A stretch of 64,000 bases of DNA, taken from assembly GCF_012275445.1 (NCBI RefSeq), contig NZ_JAAZQK010000003.1, positions 372,001 to 436,000 of the forward strand, given 5' to 3'. This DNA is from Rhizobacter sp. SG703. Its GTDB lineage: Bacteria > Pseudomonadota > Gammaproteobacteria > Burkholderiales > Burkholderiaceae_C. Made by a program: the position numbers and the translations under genes. This document shows positions 25,555-33,653 of the stretch, in pieces. The notes under the pieces are model-generated. The model saw only the letters and a list, made by a program, of their open reading frames with translations. It did no database searches and had not been told where the DNA came from. Position 1 is the first letter of the stretch; the number at the start of each line of letters is the position of its first letter.

Positions 25555-27051
25555 TCAGGTCGGCGCGATGCGCACGATGTTGTTGCGCGTCAGCACCAGC
25601 AGCGCGCCGTCGGTGGCCACGCGCAGGTCGACCGGTTCGCCGACCGTCTTCGCGAACGAATAGACGGCGTTGCCGTTCGACAGGTCGACGCGGCTGATCT
25701 CATGGGTCGTGAAATCGGCGAAGAAGTAGTTGCCCTGGAAGCGCGCCGGGAAGCTGCCGCCCACCGGGTAGAACGCGCCGCCGGCAATGCACCGGCCGAT
25801 GATGAAGCCGCCGATCGCGCTGCCCGGCGGCGTGGCCGCGGTGTGGCGGTAGGTGAACAGCGGGGCGGTGAACGCGGCGGTCAGGTTGTCGGGACCCTCG
25901 GAGTTCGGCCAGCCGTAGTTGGCACCGGCGATGCCGACGTCGATCTCTTCCCAGGTGTTCTGGCCGACGTCGTTGATGTGGATGCGGCCGTCGCTCGGGC
26001 GGATCGCGAAGGTGAACGGGTTGCGCAAGCCGATCGCCCACACGGCCCGCGCGTTGCCGGTGTTGGTCCCGTAGTACGGGTTGTCGGTCGGGATGGTGGC
26101 GTCGTCGTTCAGCCGCAGCATCTTGCCGAACAGGCTGGTGCGGTCCTGGGCCGGCGCGCCGAGCCCGCCGTCGCCGACGCCCACGTACAGCTTGCCGTCG
26201 ATGCCGAAGTGCATCGCACCGCCGTTGTGCATCGTCGTGGTGAGCGTCGGCAGGCCGAACAGCGCGGTCGGCGGGCCGGCGGCGACGTCGCCGTTCGCCG
26301 TGAAGCGGCTGATGCGGTTGTGCGTGCCGCCGTCGTTGGTCGTGTAGTAGACGTAGACCCAGCCGTTGGTCGCGAAATCCGGGTGCAGCACGATGCCGCC
26401 GAGCCCGCGCTCGCTGCCCTCGGTGTTGACGTTGGCCAGCGTCGCGAACGGCGTCGGCAGCAGCACGCCGTTCTTGATCACGCGCACCTCGCCGGTCTGC
26501 TGGGCGACGAAGATGCGGCCGTCGGGCGCCTGGGCGAACGAGGTCGCGCCGGTCAGCCCGCCGACCAGCGCGGTCTTCGTGAAGCCTTCCGGCACCTGCA
26601 CGTCGTTGCCGAACTGCACCACCCGCGTGACCCACGCGGAGCGGTTGTTCGAGGTGTCGCGGGCGCGGGCGCGGATCACGTGCTGCCCGGTGGTGAGGCG
26701 GGTCGTCGTGATGCTGGTCATGTACGGCGGATTGGTGTCGTCGTCGCCCCACAGCGCGCCGTCGACCTGGAACTCGACGCCGGCGATGCCGACGTTGTCG
26801 CTCGCGTCGGCGGTGATGTCGATGCGACCGGTCAGGTTGGCGGCCAGGTCGGCCGGCGTGTTCAGCACCAGCGTCGGCAATTGCGTGTCGGCGGCCGTCG
26901 CGTCGGGCACCTGGGCCCCGACGGCCGCCGCGCGTTCGCCGGTGGTGGCGTCGCCGGCGGTCGTCCCGTCGCCGCCTCCGCCCCCGCAGCCGCCGAGCAA
27001 CAAGCCGCTGCCCAGCACCATGCATCCGATCGTCGATCTCCAGTTCGCCAT
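25555..27051 (-). CDS. Lipoprotein PQQ-dependent sugar dehydrogenase, shorter paralogue
   Basis: 498 residues. The ATG (MANWRST) follows GGGGAGA. Lipobox LLLGGCGGG. One Ig-like domain (~58-150) is followed by the same soluble glucose-dehydrogenase-like propeller as its downstream neighbour, with matching motifs SFAQAPDGRIFVAQQTG, VLHPDFATNGWVYVYYTT, HNGGAMHFGIDGKLYVGVGD, GLRNPFTFAIRPSDGRIHIN and GANYGWPNSEG. It differs mainly by lacking the two extra N-terminal beta domains. The pair is a tandem duplication with domain gain or loss. It is divergent from the acyl-CoA ligase across 167 bases. Confidence 0.88.
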   Translation of the reverse strand: MANWRSTIGCMVLGSGLLLGGCGGGGGDGTTAGDATTGERAAAVGAQVPDATAADTQLPTLVLNTPADLAANLTGRIDITADASDNVGIAGVEFQVDGALWGDDDTNPPYMTSITTTRLTTGQHVIRARARDTSNNRSAWVTRVVQFGNDVQVPEGFTKTALVGGLTGATSFAQAPDGRIFVAQQTGEVRVIKNGVLLPTPFATLANVNTEGSERGLGGIVLHPDFATNGWVYVYYTTNDGGTHNRISRFTANGDVAAGPPTALFGLPTLTTTMHNGGAMHFGIDGKLYVGVGDGGLGAPAQDRTSLFGKMLRLNDDATIPTDNPYYGTNTGNARAVWAIGLRNPFTFAIRPSDGRIHINDVGQNTWEEIDVGIAGANYGWPNSEGPDNLTAAFTAPLFTYRHTAATPPGSAIGGFIIGRCIAGGAFYPVGGSFPARFQGNYFFADFTTHEISRVDLSNGNAVYSFAKTVGEPVDLRVATDGALLVLTRNNIVRIAPT

Positions 27052-27218
27052 GACGGTCTCCCCAAGGTTTGGTGGAGGGCGACGGCAATCGGTGTGCCCA
27101 TGCCGCCGCGGCCGGCAGCATGGGCCTGTCGCCTTCGCGACAGGGCGGCCGCGGGTTGATTCCGTAGGCCTTGCCGGTACGGCGCGGTATACCTTGCCGA
27201 TCTTTCCGGGAGTCGACC

Positions 27219-28934
27219 GTGAACCCGTTGCCCGAAGTTCCACCGCGCCCGCATCACCGGATCTGGCCGCGCCGCCTGCCGCGAGCGCTGGCCATCCCGT
27301 CGACCACGCTGTGGTTCAACCTGGAGGTGGCCGCGCAGCGCTTTCCGGACAAGCCGGCGTACCTGTTCTTCGGCCGGCCGCTCGATTTCCGCACGCTGCG
27401 CGAGCAGGCCGAGCGGGTGGCCGGCTGGCTGCAGCAGGCCGGCGTTCAGGCCGGCGACCGGGTCGTGCTGTACCTGCAGAACTGCCCGCAGTACGTGGCG
27501 GCGTACTACGGCATCCTGCGTGCCAACGCGGTCGTCGTGCCGGTGAACCCGATGAACAAGGCCGACGAATTCGGCCACTACATCACCGACCCGGAAGCCC
27601 GCGTCGCGATCTGCAGCGCCGACCTGACCGGTTTCGTCGCGCAGGCGAATGCCGGGCTGCCCGACGCGCAGCGGCTGCGCCAGGTGCTGGTGGTGCGGTA
27701 TGCCGATGCGCTGCCCGACGCGATCGACGCCGGCATCGCGCCGCCGCCGGCGATGGAGGCGTGGTTGCGCGCCGACCCGCCGCTGCCCCTGGGCACCCCC
27801 GAGCGCTACATCCGCTGGACCGATGCGCTCGCGCAGCGCTGCGTGCCGGGCCCGCACACCGCGCAGCCGGACGACCTGGCCGTGCTGCCGTACACCTCGG
27901 GCACCACCGGGCTGCCGAAGGGCTGCATGCACACGCACCGCACGCTGATGGCCAACGCGGTGGGCGGCTGCTGGGGCAACGCCGGTGCCGAGACGGTGAG
28001 TCTGGGCGTGGTGCCGATGTTCCACATCACCGGCATGGTCTATGGCGTGCTCGGGCCGGTCTACAACGGCAGCACGACGGTGCTGATGCCGCGCTGGGAC
28101 CGCGAGCTGGCCGGCCGGCTGGTCTCGCGCCACCGGCCGACGCACTGGACCTGCATCCCGACGATGATCATCGACCTGTTCGGCAGTCCCAACTACAAGA
28201 GCTTCGACCTGTCGAGCCTGCGCTACCTGAGCGGTGGCGGCGCCGCGATGCCGCAGGCGGTGGCCGAGCGGCTGCAAGCGGAGTTCGGGCTGACCTTCGC
28301 CGAAGGCTACGGCCTGACCGAGACGGCGGCGCCGAGCCATGCCAACCCGCCGGAGCGCGCGAAGCTGCAGTGCCTGGGCATCCCGATCTTCGGCGTCGAC
28401 TCGCGCGTGGTGGACCCGCTGACGCAGCAGGAGATGCCGGTCGGCGAAGTGGGCGAGATCGTCACGCACGGGCCGATGGTGTTCCAGGGTTACTGGCGGC
28501 ATCCGCAGGCGACGCAGGCGGCCTTCATCGAGATCGACGGCCGGCGTTTCTTCCGCACCGGCGACCTGGGGCGCATGGACGACGAGGGCTATTTCTTCAT
28601 CACCGACCGGCTGAAGCGGATGATCAACGCGAGCGGCTTCAAGGTGTGGCCGGCGGAGGTGGAGGCGCTGCTCTACAAGCACCCCGCGGTGCAGGAGGCC
28701 TGCGTGATCTCGGCCCGCGACGCCTACCGGGGCGAGACAGTGAAGGCGGTGGTGGTGCTGCGCGCCGAAGCGCGCGGCCTGACACGCGAGCAGGACATCG
28801 TCGACTGGGCGCGCGATCACATGGCGGCGTACAAGGCGCCGCGGCTCGTGAGCTTTGCCGAGAGCCTGCCGAAGTCCGGCGCCGGGAAGGTGCTGTGGCG
28901 GGTGTTGCAGGAGCAAGAGACAAAGTCGACGTAA
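27219..28934 (+). CDS. Acyl-CoA synthetase (AMP-binding, long-chain fatty-acid type)
   Basis: 571 residues; the GTG start follows GGGAG at 6 bases. The ANL-family motifs are intact: the phosphate-binding loop YTSGTTGLPKG, GYGLTE, FRTGDLGRMDDEGYFFITDR, and the C-terminal catalytic Lys region LPKSGAGKVLWR. The enzyme adenylates a carboxylic acid with ATP and transfers it to CoA in the cytosol. Length and the LFFGRPLDFRTLREQAERVA start fit medium/long-chain fatty-acyl ligases, but chain length cannot be fixed from sequence alone. Confidence 0.9.
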   Translation: MNPLPEVPPRPHHRIWPRRLPRALAIPSTTLWFNLEVAAQRFPDKPAYLFFGRPLDFRTLREQAERVAGWLQQAGVQAGDRVVLYLQNCPQYVAAYYGILRANAVVVPVNPMNKADEFGHYITDPEARVAICSADLTGFVAQANAGLPDAQRLRQVLVVRYADALPDAIDAGIAPPPAMEAWLRADPPLPLGTPERYIRWTDALAQRCVPGPHTAQPDDLAVLPYTSGTTGLPKGCMHTHRTLMANAVGGCWGNAGAETVSLGVVPMFHITGMVYGVLGPVYNGSTTVLMPRWDRELAGRLVSRHRPTHWTCIPTMIIDLFGSPNYKSFDLSSLRYLSGGGAAMPQAVAERLQAEFGLTFAEGYGLTETAAPSHANPPERAKLQCLGIPIFGVDSRVVDPLTQQEMPVGEVGEIVTHGPMVFQGYWRHPQATQAAFIEIDGRRFFRTGDLGRMDDEGYFFITDRLKRMINASGFKVWPAEVEALLYKHPAVQEACVISARDAYRGETVKAVVVLRAEARGLTREQDIVDWARDHMAAYKAPRLVSFAESLPKSGAGKVLWRVLQEQETKST

Positions 28935-29095
28935 GCCGGCCTTTTTTTCTCGACGGTATCCGGGCTTTCCAGCAGGGCGCCGGCGCGGTCGCGCCTCTAA
29001 CATCCGCGCTGATCGAAAAACGAACGGTCGTGCTGATTTGCGCGGCGTTCCCCTCGGCCTCGGCTGGATTCATTACTGGGAAGCAGGAGACACGG

Positions 29096-30253
29096 ATGCA
29101 TCAATGGAAACGCAATGTCGTCGCGCTGTGCGCGGCGGCACTGGTGGCAGCTTGCGGCGGCGGCGGCAGCGACACGACGACCAAGGTCAACATCACCGCG
29201 GTGAAGGTGATGGGCGACAGCCTGGCCGACTCCGGCACCTTCGGCTTCAAGGCAACGGTGCAGGGCACCGATTCGCTGGTCTACCCGGAGCGCGTCGCGC
29301 TGAACTACGGCATCACGTCGATGTGCAGCTACTACACGCCGACGAGCGCGACCACCTTCACGCCGAACACCGCGAAGACCGGCTGCACCAACTACGCGAT
29401 CGCCGGCAGCCGGATCAACAACTACAGCGCGCCGACCTCGCAGCTGTCGGTGATCCAGCAGATGAAGGACGCGACCGCGACGGCCAACATCGGCGCCAGC
29501 GAGCTGGCGCTGATCGACGGCGGCGGCAATGACGCGGCCGACCTGGTGGGCGCCTACCTGAAGGCCGCCTCCGACGGCGGTGCGAGCTACCTGGCCCTGC
29601 TGAAGACGGAGCTGGACCCGACCACCGTCGACACCCAGGCCGCCACCGGCGCAGCGGGCCTGGCCACGCTGGGCGGCATGTACATGGTGGCGGTGGCGAC
29701 GCAGTTCAGCGCGGCCATCGATGCCAACATCCTCGCCAAGGGGGCGAACTACGTCGCCATCCTGAACATGCCCGGCATCACGAACACGCCGCGCTTCCAG
29801 CTGGTGCTCGGTTCGATCGCGGCCAAGGCCGTGCAAGGTGGCGCGACCGATGGCGGTGCCGCGGCCCGTGCCCAGGCCGAAGGCCTGTTCAAGAAGTGGA
29901 TCGAAGCCTTCAACGGCACGCTGGCCACGCACTACGCCGGCAACGGCAAGGTGGTCGTGGTCGACTTCTACACCTCGTTCAACGAGGAAGTGGCGATCCC
30001 GGCGCAATACAGCCTGACCAACGTCACGACGCCGGCCTGCCCGGCCACCGGACTCGGCGCCGACGGCCTGCCGGTCTACAGCTTCCCGACCTGCACTGCG
30101 ACGGCACTGTCGGCCGCGCCGCCCACCGGCGTGACCGACCCGAACTGGTGGAAGAGCTACGCCTTCTCCGACGGCTTCCACCCGACGCCGTATGCCCACC
30201 AGCTGCTCTCCCAGCTGATCGCGCGCAGCCTGGCCACCAAGGGCTGGCTGTAA
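29096..30253 (+). CDS. SGNH/GDSL-hydrolase lipoprotein
   Basis: 385 residues; the ATG follows GGAGA. The lipoprotein signal ends LVAACGGGG. The SGNH blocks are visible: GDSLADSG (nucleophile Ser42), the Gly block in NYAIAGSRINNY, GGGNDAADLV (Asn block), and DGFHPTPYAHQLL near the end (Asp and His). It is probably a secreted, membrane-tethered esterase or lipase with unknown substrate. Several cysteines (MCSYY, KTGCTNY, PACPATG, PTCTAT) could form disulfides. It is followed by an OmpW-type gene in the same orientation, 28 bases away, suggesting an operon concerned with hydrophobic compounds; the acyl-CoA ligase upstream fits that theme. Confidence 0.88.
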   Translation: MHQWKRNVVALCAAALVAACGGGGSDTTTKVNITAVKVMGDSLADSGTFGFKATVQGTDSLVYPERVALNYGITSMCSYYTPTSATTFTPNTAKTGCTNYAIAGSRINNYSAPTSQLSVIQQMKDATATANIGASELALIDGGGNDAADLVGAYLKAASDGGASYLALLKTELDPTTVDTQAATGAAGLATLGGMYMVAVATQFSAAIDANILAKGANYVAILNMPGITNTPRFQLVLGSIAAKAVQGGATDGGAAARAQAEGLFKKWIEAFNGTLATHYAGNGKVVVVDFYTSFNEEVAIPAQYSLTNVTTPACPATGLGADGLPVYSFPTCTATALSAAPPTGVTDPNWWKSYAFSDGFHPTPYAHQLLSQLIARSLATKGWL

Positions 30254-30281
30254 CCCCCGGATGCACGAAGGAACAAGAACC

Positions 30282-30962
30282 ATGAACAAGACATTCAAGT
30301 GCATCGCGCTGGCCGGTTGCGTGGCCAGCCTGTTCGCCGGCGCCAGCGCCAGCGCGCAATCCGCCGGCTCGTGGCTGGTGCGGGCCGGTGCGGTGCGCAT
30401 CGATCCGAAGGTCGACAGCGGCGACCTGAGCTCGCCGGCCTTCCCCGGCACCAAGGCCGACGTCGATTCGAGCACCCAGTTCGGCGGCGGCATCACCTAC
30501 ATGTGGAGCGACAACTGGGCGATCGACCTGCCGCTGTCGATGCCGTTCAAGCACGACATCAACGGTGACGGCGCGATCGCCGGCGTCGGCAAGATCGGCG
30601 AGACCAAGGCGCTGCCGATCACGCTGATGGGGCAGTACCGCTTCCTGGAGGCGAGCTCGCCGTTCCGCCCCTACGTCGGCGCCGGCATCACCTACGCGAA
30701 GTTCTACAAGGAGAAGGGCACCGCGACGCTGACCGGCCTGACTGGCGGCACGAGCGCGAACCCGACCACCTTGAAGGTCGACTCGAAGCTGGCCCCGACG
30801 ATCGCGATCGGCGCGAGCTACAACGTCAACGAACACTGGTTCGTCGATGCGACCGTGCTGAAGACTTTCCTGAAGACGACCACGACCTTGTCGACAGGGC
30901 AGACGCTCGACATCAAGCTGGATCCGCTCACCACGGCGGTCTTTGTCGGCTACCGCTTCTGA
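30282..30962 (+). CDS. OmpW-family outer-membrane beta-barrel protein
   Basis: 226 residues. A signal peptide (to about residue 25, ASASAQ) is followed by an eight-stranded OmpW barrel: GSWLVRAGAVRIDPK, the hallmark NWAIDLPLSMPFKHDI, LGITLMGQYRF-like strand LPITLMGQYRF, RPYVGAGITYAKF, and the closing strand VFVGYRF with C-terminal Phe for BAM recognition. OmpW proteins form narrow hydrophobic channels for small apolar molecules. It lies in a probable operon with the SGNH hydrolase and ends at a strong terminator. Confidence 0.92.
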   Translation: MNKTFKCIALAGCVASLFAGASASAQSAGSWLVRAGAVRIDPKVDSGDLSSPAFPGTKADVDSSTQFGGGITYMWSDNWAIDLPLSMPFKHDINGDGAIAGVGKIGETKALPITLMGQYRFLEASSPFRPYVGAGITYAKFYKEKGTATLTGLTGGTSANPTTLKVDSKLAPTIAIGASYNVNEHWFVDATVLKTFLKTTTTLSTGQTLDIKLDPLTTAVFVGYRF

Positions 30963-30983
30963 CCGGAGCGGTGTCGGGTGAAG

Positions 30984-31014
30984 GCCCTGCCGCCAACCGC
31001 GGCAGGGCTTTTTT
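30984..31014 (+). terminator. Rho-independent terminator of the ompW operon
   Basis: A perfect 10-bp stem (GCCCTGCCGC / GCGGCAGGGC), 5-base loop and a run of six T's, 21 bases after the ompW stop. Confidence 0.92.
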
Positions 31015-31035
31015 CATGGGTGACCCGGCGTCCGT

Positions 31036-32577
31036 TCACGCCGCCAGCTTGAACACCGCCACCGTGTTCACCAGGTCCTGCGCCTGCGCCTTCAGGCTCT
31101 CGGCCGCGGCCGCGCCTTGCTCGACCATCGCGGCGTTCTGCTGCGTCGTCGTGTCCATCTGCGTCACCGCCTCGCCGATCTGCGACACGCCGGTGCTCTG
31201 CTCGCTGCTCGCGGTGCTGATCTCGCCGACGATGTCCGTGACGCGGCGGATCGAGGTGACGACGTCCTGCATCGTCGTGCCGGCACGGTCGACCAGCAGC
31301 GTGCCCTGCTCGACGCGCTCGACGCTGGTCGAGATCAGTGCCTTGATCTCCTTGGCCGCGTCGGCGCTGCGCTGCGCGAGCGTGCGCACCTCGCCGGCCA
31401 CCACCGCGAAGCCGCGACCCTGTTCGCCGGCACGCGCGGCTTCGACCGCGGCGTTCAGCGCCAGGATGTTGGTCTGGAACGCGATGCCGTCGATCACGGC
31501 GATGATGTCGACGATCTTCTTCGAGCTGTCGTTGATGCCCCGCATCGTGTCGACCACCTGGCCGACCACGTCGCCGCCCTGCGCCGCGACGTCGCAGGCG
31601 CTCTGCGCCAGCACATTGGCCTGGCGGGCGTTGTCGGCGTTCATGCGCACCGTGCTCGACAGCTCGTCCATCGCGGCGGCGGTCTGCTGCAGCGCGCTGG
31701 CCTGCTCTTCGGTGCGGCCGCTCAGGTCGTTGTTGGCATGCGAGATCTCGGCCGATGCGGTGGCCACGCCCTCGGCATTGCGCCGCACGTCGCTGACCAG
31801 CTCGGCCAGCCGGTGGCGCATGCCGCCGAGCGCACCCAGCAGCTGCGCGCATTCGTCACGCCCCTCGGCATGGATCGGCTTCGACAGGTCGCCCTCGGCG
31901 ATCGCCTGCGCCGAATCGACCGCCTGGTGCAGCGGGCGCGTCATCGAGCGCGTCGCGAGCACCGCCAGCAACAGGCCGGCCAGCACCGCGAACACCGCGC
32001 CGCCGGCCAGGATGCGCTGGCCGCTGAGCGCCACCGCCAGCGTCTGCGCCTGGCTGGCTGCCAGCCGCTCTTCCATGTAGGTGTCGATCGCGGCCAGTCC
32101 CTTCAGATAGGTTTGCGCGAGCGGCAGCAGTTCCTTGTCGACCTGCGCAGCGACGTCTTCGCCGGCTTGCTTGCGCTTGAACAGCGCGACGCGCGAGACG
32201 CGGTAGGCCTCGCGGCGCGTCGCCACGTCGGCCATCAGCTGCTTGCCGGCGTCGTCCTGTACCAGCTCGTCGAGCTTCTTCTGCATCTCGCTGATCGAGG
32301 TGGAGGTCGCGTCCATGTCGCGCTTCAGCGCATCGATGTAGGCGGCGTCGCTCGCCTTCAGCGACGCTGCGGTGCGCACCCAGTTCAGGTTGATGTTGGC
32401 GGCCCAGCGCGCCGCGAGCGACTGGCGCTGCATCTCGGTGGTCGCCAGTTCCTGGCTGGCCGCCTTCAGCGTTTCGAGGCGCCACACGCCGATCGTCGAC
32501 ACCACCGCGGTGATCGCGAGGATCAGCCCGAAGGCCATCCCCAGCCGCTGGCCGAGTTTGAAGTGGTTGAGCTTCAT
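31036..32577 (-). CDS. Methyl-accepting chemotaxis protein
   Basis: 513 residues. Membrane helices lie at about 10-30 and 187-208. The ~155-residue periplasmic part is helical (four-helix-bundle type, [18 protein letters not shown]). HAMP follows ([27 protein letters not shown]), then a long cytoplasmic signalling coiled coil with the conserved hairpin tip [20 protein letters not shown]. No C-terminal NWETF-type pentapeptide is present, so methylation would rely on direct CheR/CheB binding. The ligand is unknown. No che genes are adjacent. Confidence 0.95.
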   Translation of the reverse strand: MKLNHFKLGQRLGMAFGLILAITAVVSTIGVWRLETLKAASQELATTEMQRQSLAARWAANINLNWVRTAASLKASDAAYIDALKRDMDATSTSISEMQKKLDELVQDDAGKQLMADVATRREAYRVSRVALFKRKQAGEDVAAQVDKELLPLAQTYLKGLAAIDTYMEERLAASQAQTLAVALSGQRILAGGAVFAVLAGLLLAVLATRSMTRPLHQAVDSAQAIAEGDLSKPIHAEGRDECAQLLGALGGMRHRLAELVSDVRRNAEGVATASAEISHANNDLSGRTEEQASALQQTAAAMDELSSTVRMNADNARQANVLAQSACDVAAQGGDVVGQVVDTMRGINDSSKKIVDIIAVIDGIAFQTNILALNAAVEAARAGEQGRGFAVVAGEVRTLAQRSADAAKEIKALISTSVERVEQGTLLVDRAGTTMQDVVTSIRRVTDIVGEISTASSEQSTGVSQIGEAVTQMDTTTQQNAAMVEQGAAAAESLKAQAQDLVNTVAVFKLAA

Positions 32578-32824
32578 CGAAGCAGCTTTCCATCAGTTGA
32601 ACAACAGGGTTTGGAGCCCTGCATCGATCGTAAAAAGATGACGGATGTACCGGTGCCGCGAATTGATGGCGTTTCAGGCGCCAGTTCGGTGTCCGGCATG
32701 TAGGACAGCGGCGACACCCACGGGGGCTGCGCGACTACAGCCGGTCGCGCCGTCGGCCCGCTTGGGAACTCGACGGCTGTCTTTACCGTGGAGGCCCCGA
32801 ATCACTCACAACAAGGAGAACACC

Positions 32825-32983
32825 ATGACGCTCGGTACCATTCTTTTGATCGTGCTGATCCTGATCCTGATCGGCGCGCTGCCGACCTGGCCGCACAGCC
32901 GCAGCTGGGGCTACGGCCCGAGCGGGGGGCTCGGCCTGGTGGTGATCATCCTGATCGTGCTGCTGCTGATGGGACGGATCTGA
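32825..32983 (+). CDS. Small hydrophobic membrane protein, DUF3309 type
   Basis: 52 residues with a strong AAGGAGAA site. Two short hydrophobic stretches (GTILLIVLILILIGALP and LGLVVIILIVLLLMGRI) flank the family hallmark PTWPHSRSWGYGPSGG. Function is unknown for this widespread proteobacterial family. It stands alone, divergent from the chemoreceptor, followed directly by a dispersed repeat. Confidence 0.9.
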   Translation: MTLGTILLIVLILILIGALPTWPHSRSWGYGPSGGLGLVVIILIVLLLMGRI

Positions 32984-33019
32984 GTCGATGACGGCCCCTC
33001 GCTCGCCGGGTACCTCGAG

Positions 33020-33071
33020 CGATCCCCGAGGAGATGCGGGCCGGCTTGGGGCGGCCCGGCGCTCGGCCCGC
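33020..33071 (-). repeat. Dispersed double-hairpin repeat, copy 2
   Basis: Near-identical to the elements at 513-565 and 53198-53250. It touches the stop codon of the minus-strand DUF924 gene and lies 36 bases after the DUF3309 stop, so it sits between convergent gene ends. Confidence 0.75.
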
Positions 33072-33643
33072 TAGAAGCGCGACCCCGGCTGCTGCAGGAA
33101 CAGCGCTTCCTCGGGCGAAGACGCCCGCCCGAGGATCTCGTTGCGGTGCGGGAAGCGCCCGAAGCGCGCGATGACCTCGCGGTGCTTGTGCGCGTAGGCC
33201 AGCATGTCCTGCAGCACCGGCGCCTCCTGCGCCAGCCGGGTGAAGCGCGCCACCGCCTCGTCCTGGCAGGCCAGGTCTTCGGCATGTTCGAACGGCATGT
33301 AGACGAAGGCGCGCCACAGCGGCGGCAGGTCCAGGTCGAGCCCGGCGTCGCATAGCGCGCGGGCTGCCTCCAGCGCCAGTGCATCGCCGGCGAAGGATCG
33401 CTCGCGGCCGCGGAACACGTTGCGGGTGAACTGGTCGAGCAGCAGGATGCGCGCGAGCGCGGCATCCGCAGACGACTGCCAGTCGGCCAAGCCAGCGGCC
33501 AGGGCCTCGTCGATCAGCAATCCGAAGCGCTCGGCGATCTCCTGGTCGGTTTGCGCGCTCTTCGTGAACCACAGCGCGCGGACCTCGCCCGGCCCGGGGC
33601 CGAACCACCAGTCGAGCACCTCGGTCGCGCGCGGGTCGATCAT
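33071..33643 (-). CDS. DUF924 family protein
   Basis: 190 residues, cytosolic, all-helical (TPR-like) by family knowledge. Hallmarks: VLDWWFGP, LWFTKSAQTD, ILLLDQFTRNVFRG, FVYMPFEHAED, and GRFPHRNEILGR. Molecular function is not established. It is the last gene of an apparent GNAT, prolyl oligopeptidase, DUF924 operon, starting 10 bases after the peptidase stop. Confidence 0.92.
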   Translation of the reverse strand: MIDPRATEVLDWWFGPGPGEVRALWFTKSAQTDQEIAERFGLLIDEALAAGLADWQSSADAALARILLLDQFTRNVFRGRERSFAGDALALEAARALCDAGLDLDLPPLWRAFVYMPFEHAEDLACQDEAVARFTRLAQEAPVLQDMLAYAHKHREVIARFGRFPHRNEILGRASSPEEALFLQQPGSRF

Positions 33644-33653
33644 CGGTTGGCTC

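Noticed and set aside
22878-25697. A 939-codon plus-strand frame across the palindromes and the first sugar dehydrogenase
   Set aside because: It is Arg/Val-rich and antisense to a gene with a complete lipobox and propeller motifs; it also spans the inverted repeats.
26366-29095. Long upstream extension of the SGNH-hydrolase frame
   Set aside because: The extension runs antisense to the second dehydrogenase and out of frame with the acyl-CoA ligase. The true start is the ATG with GGAGA and a lipobox.
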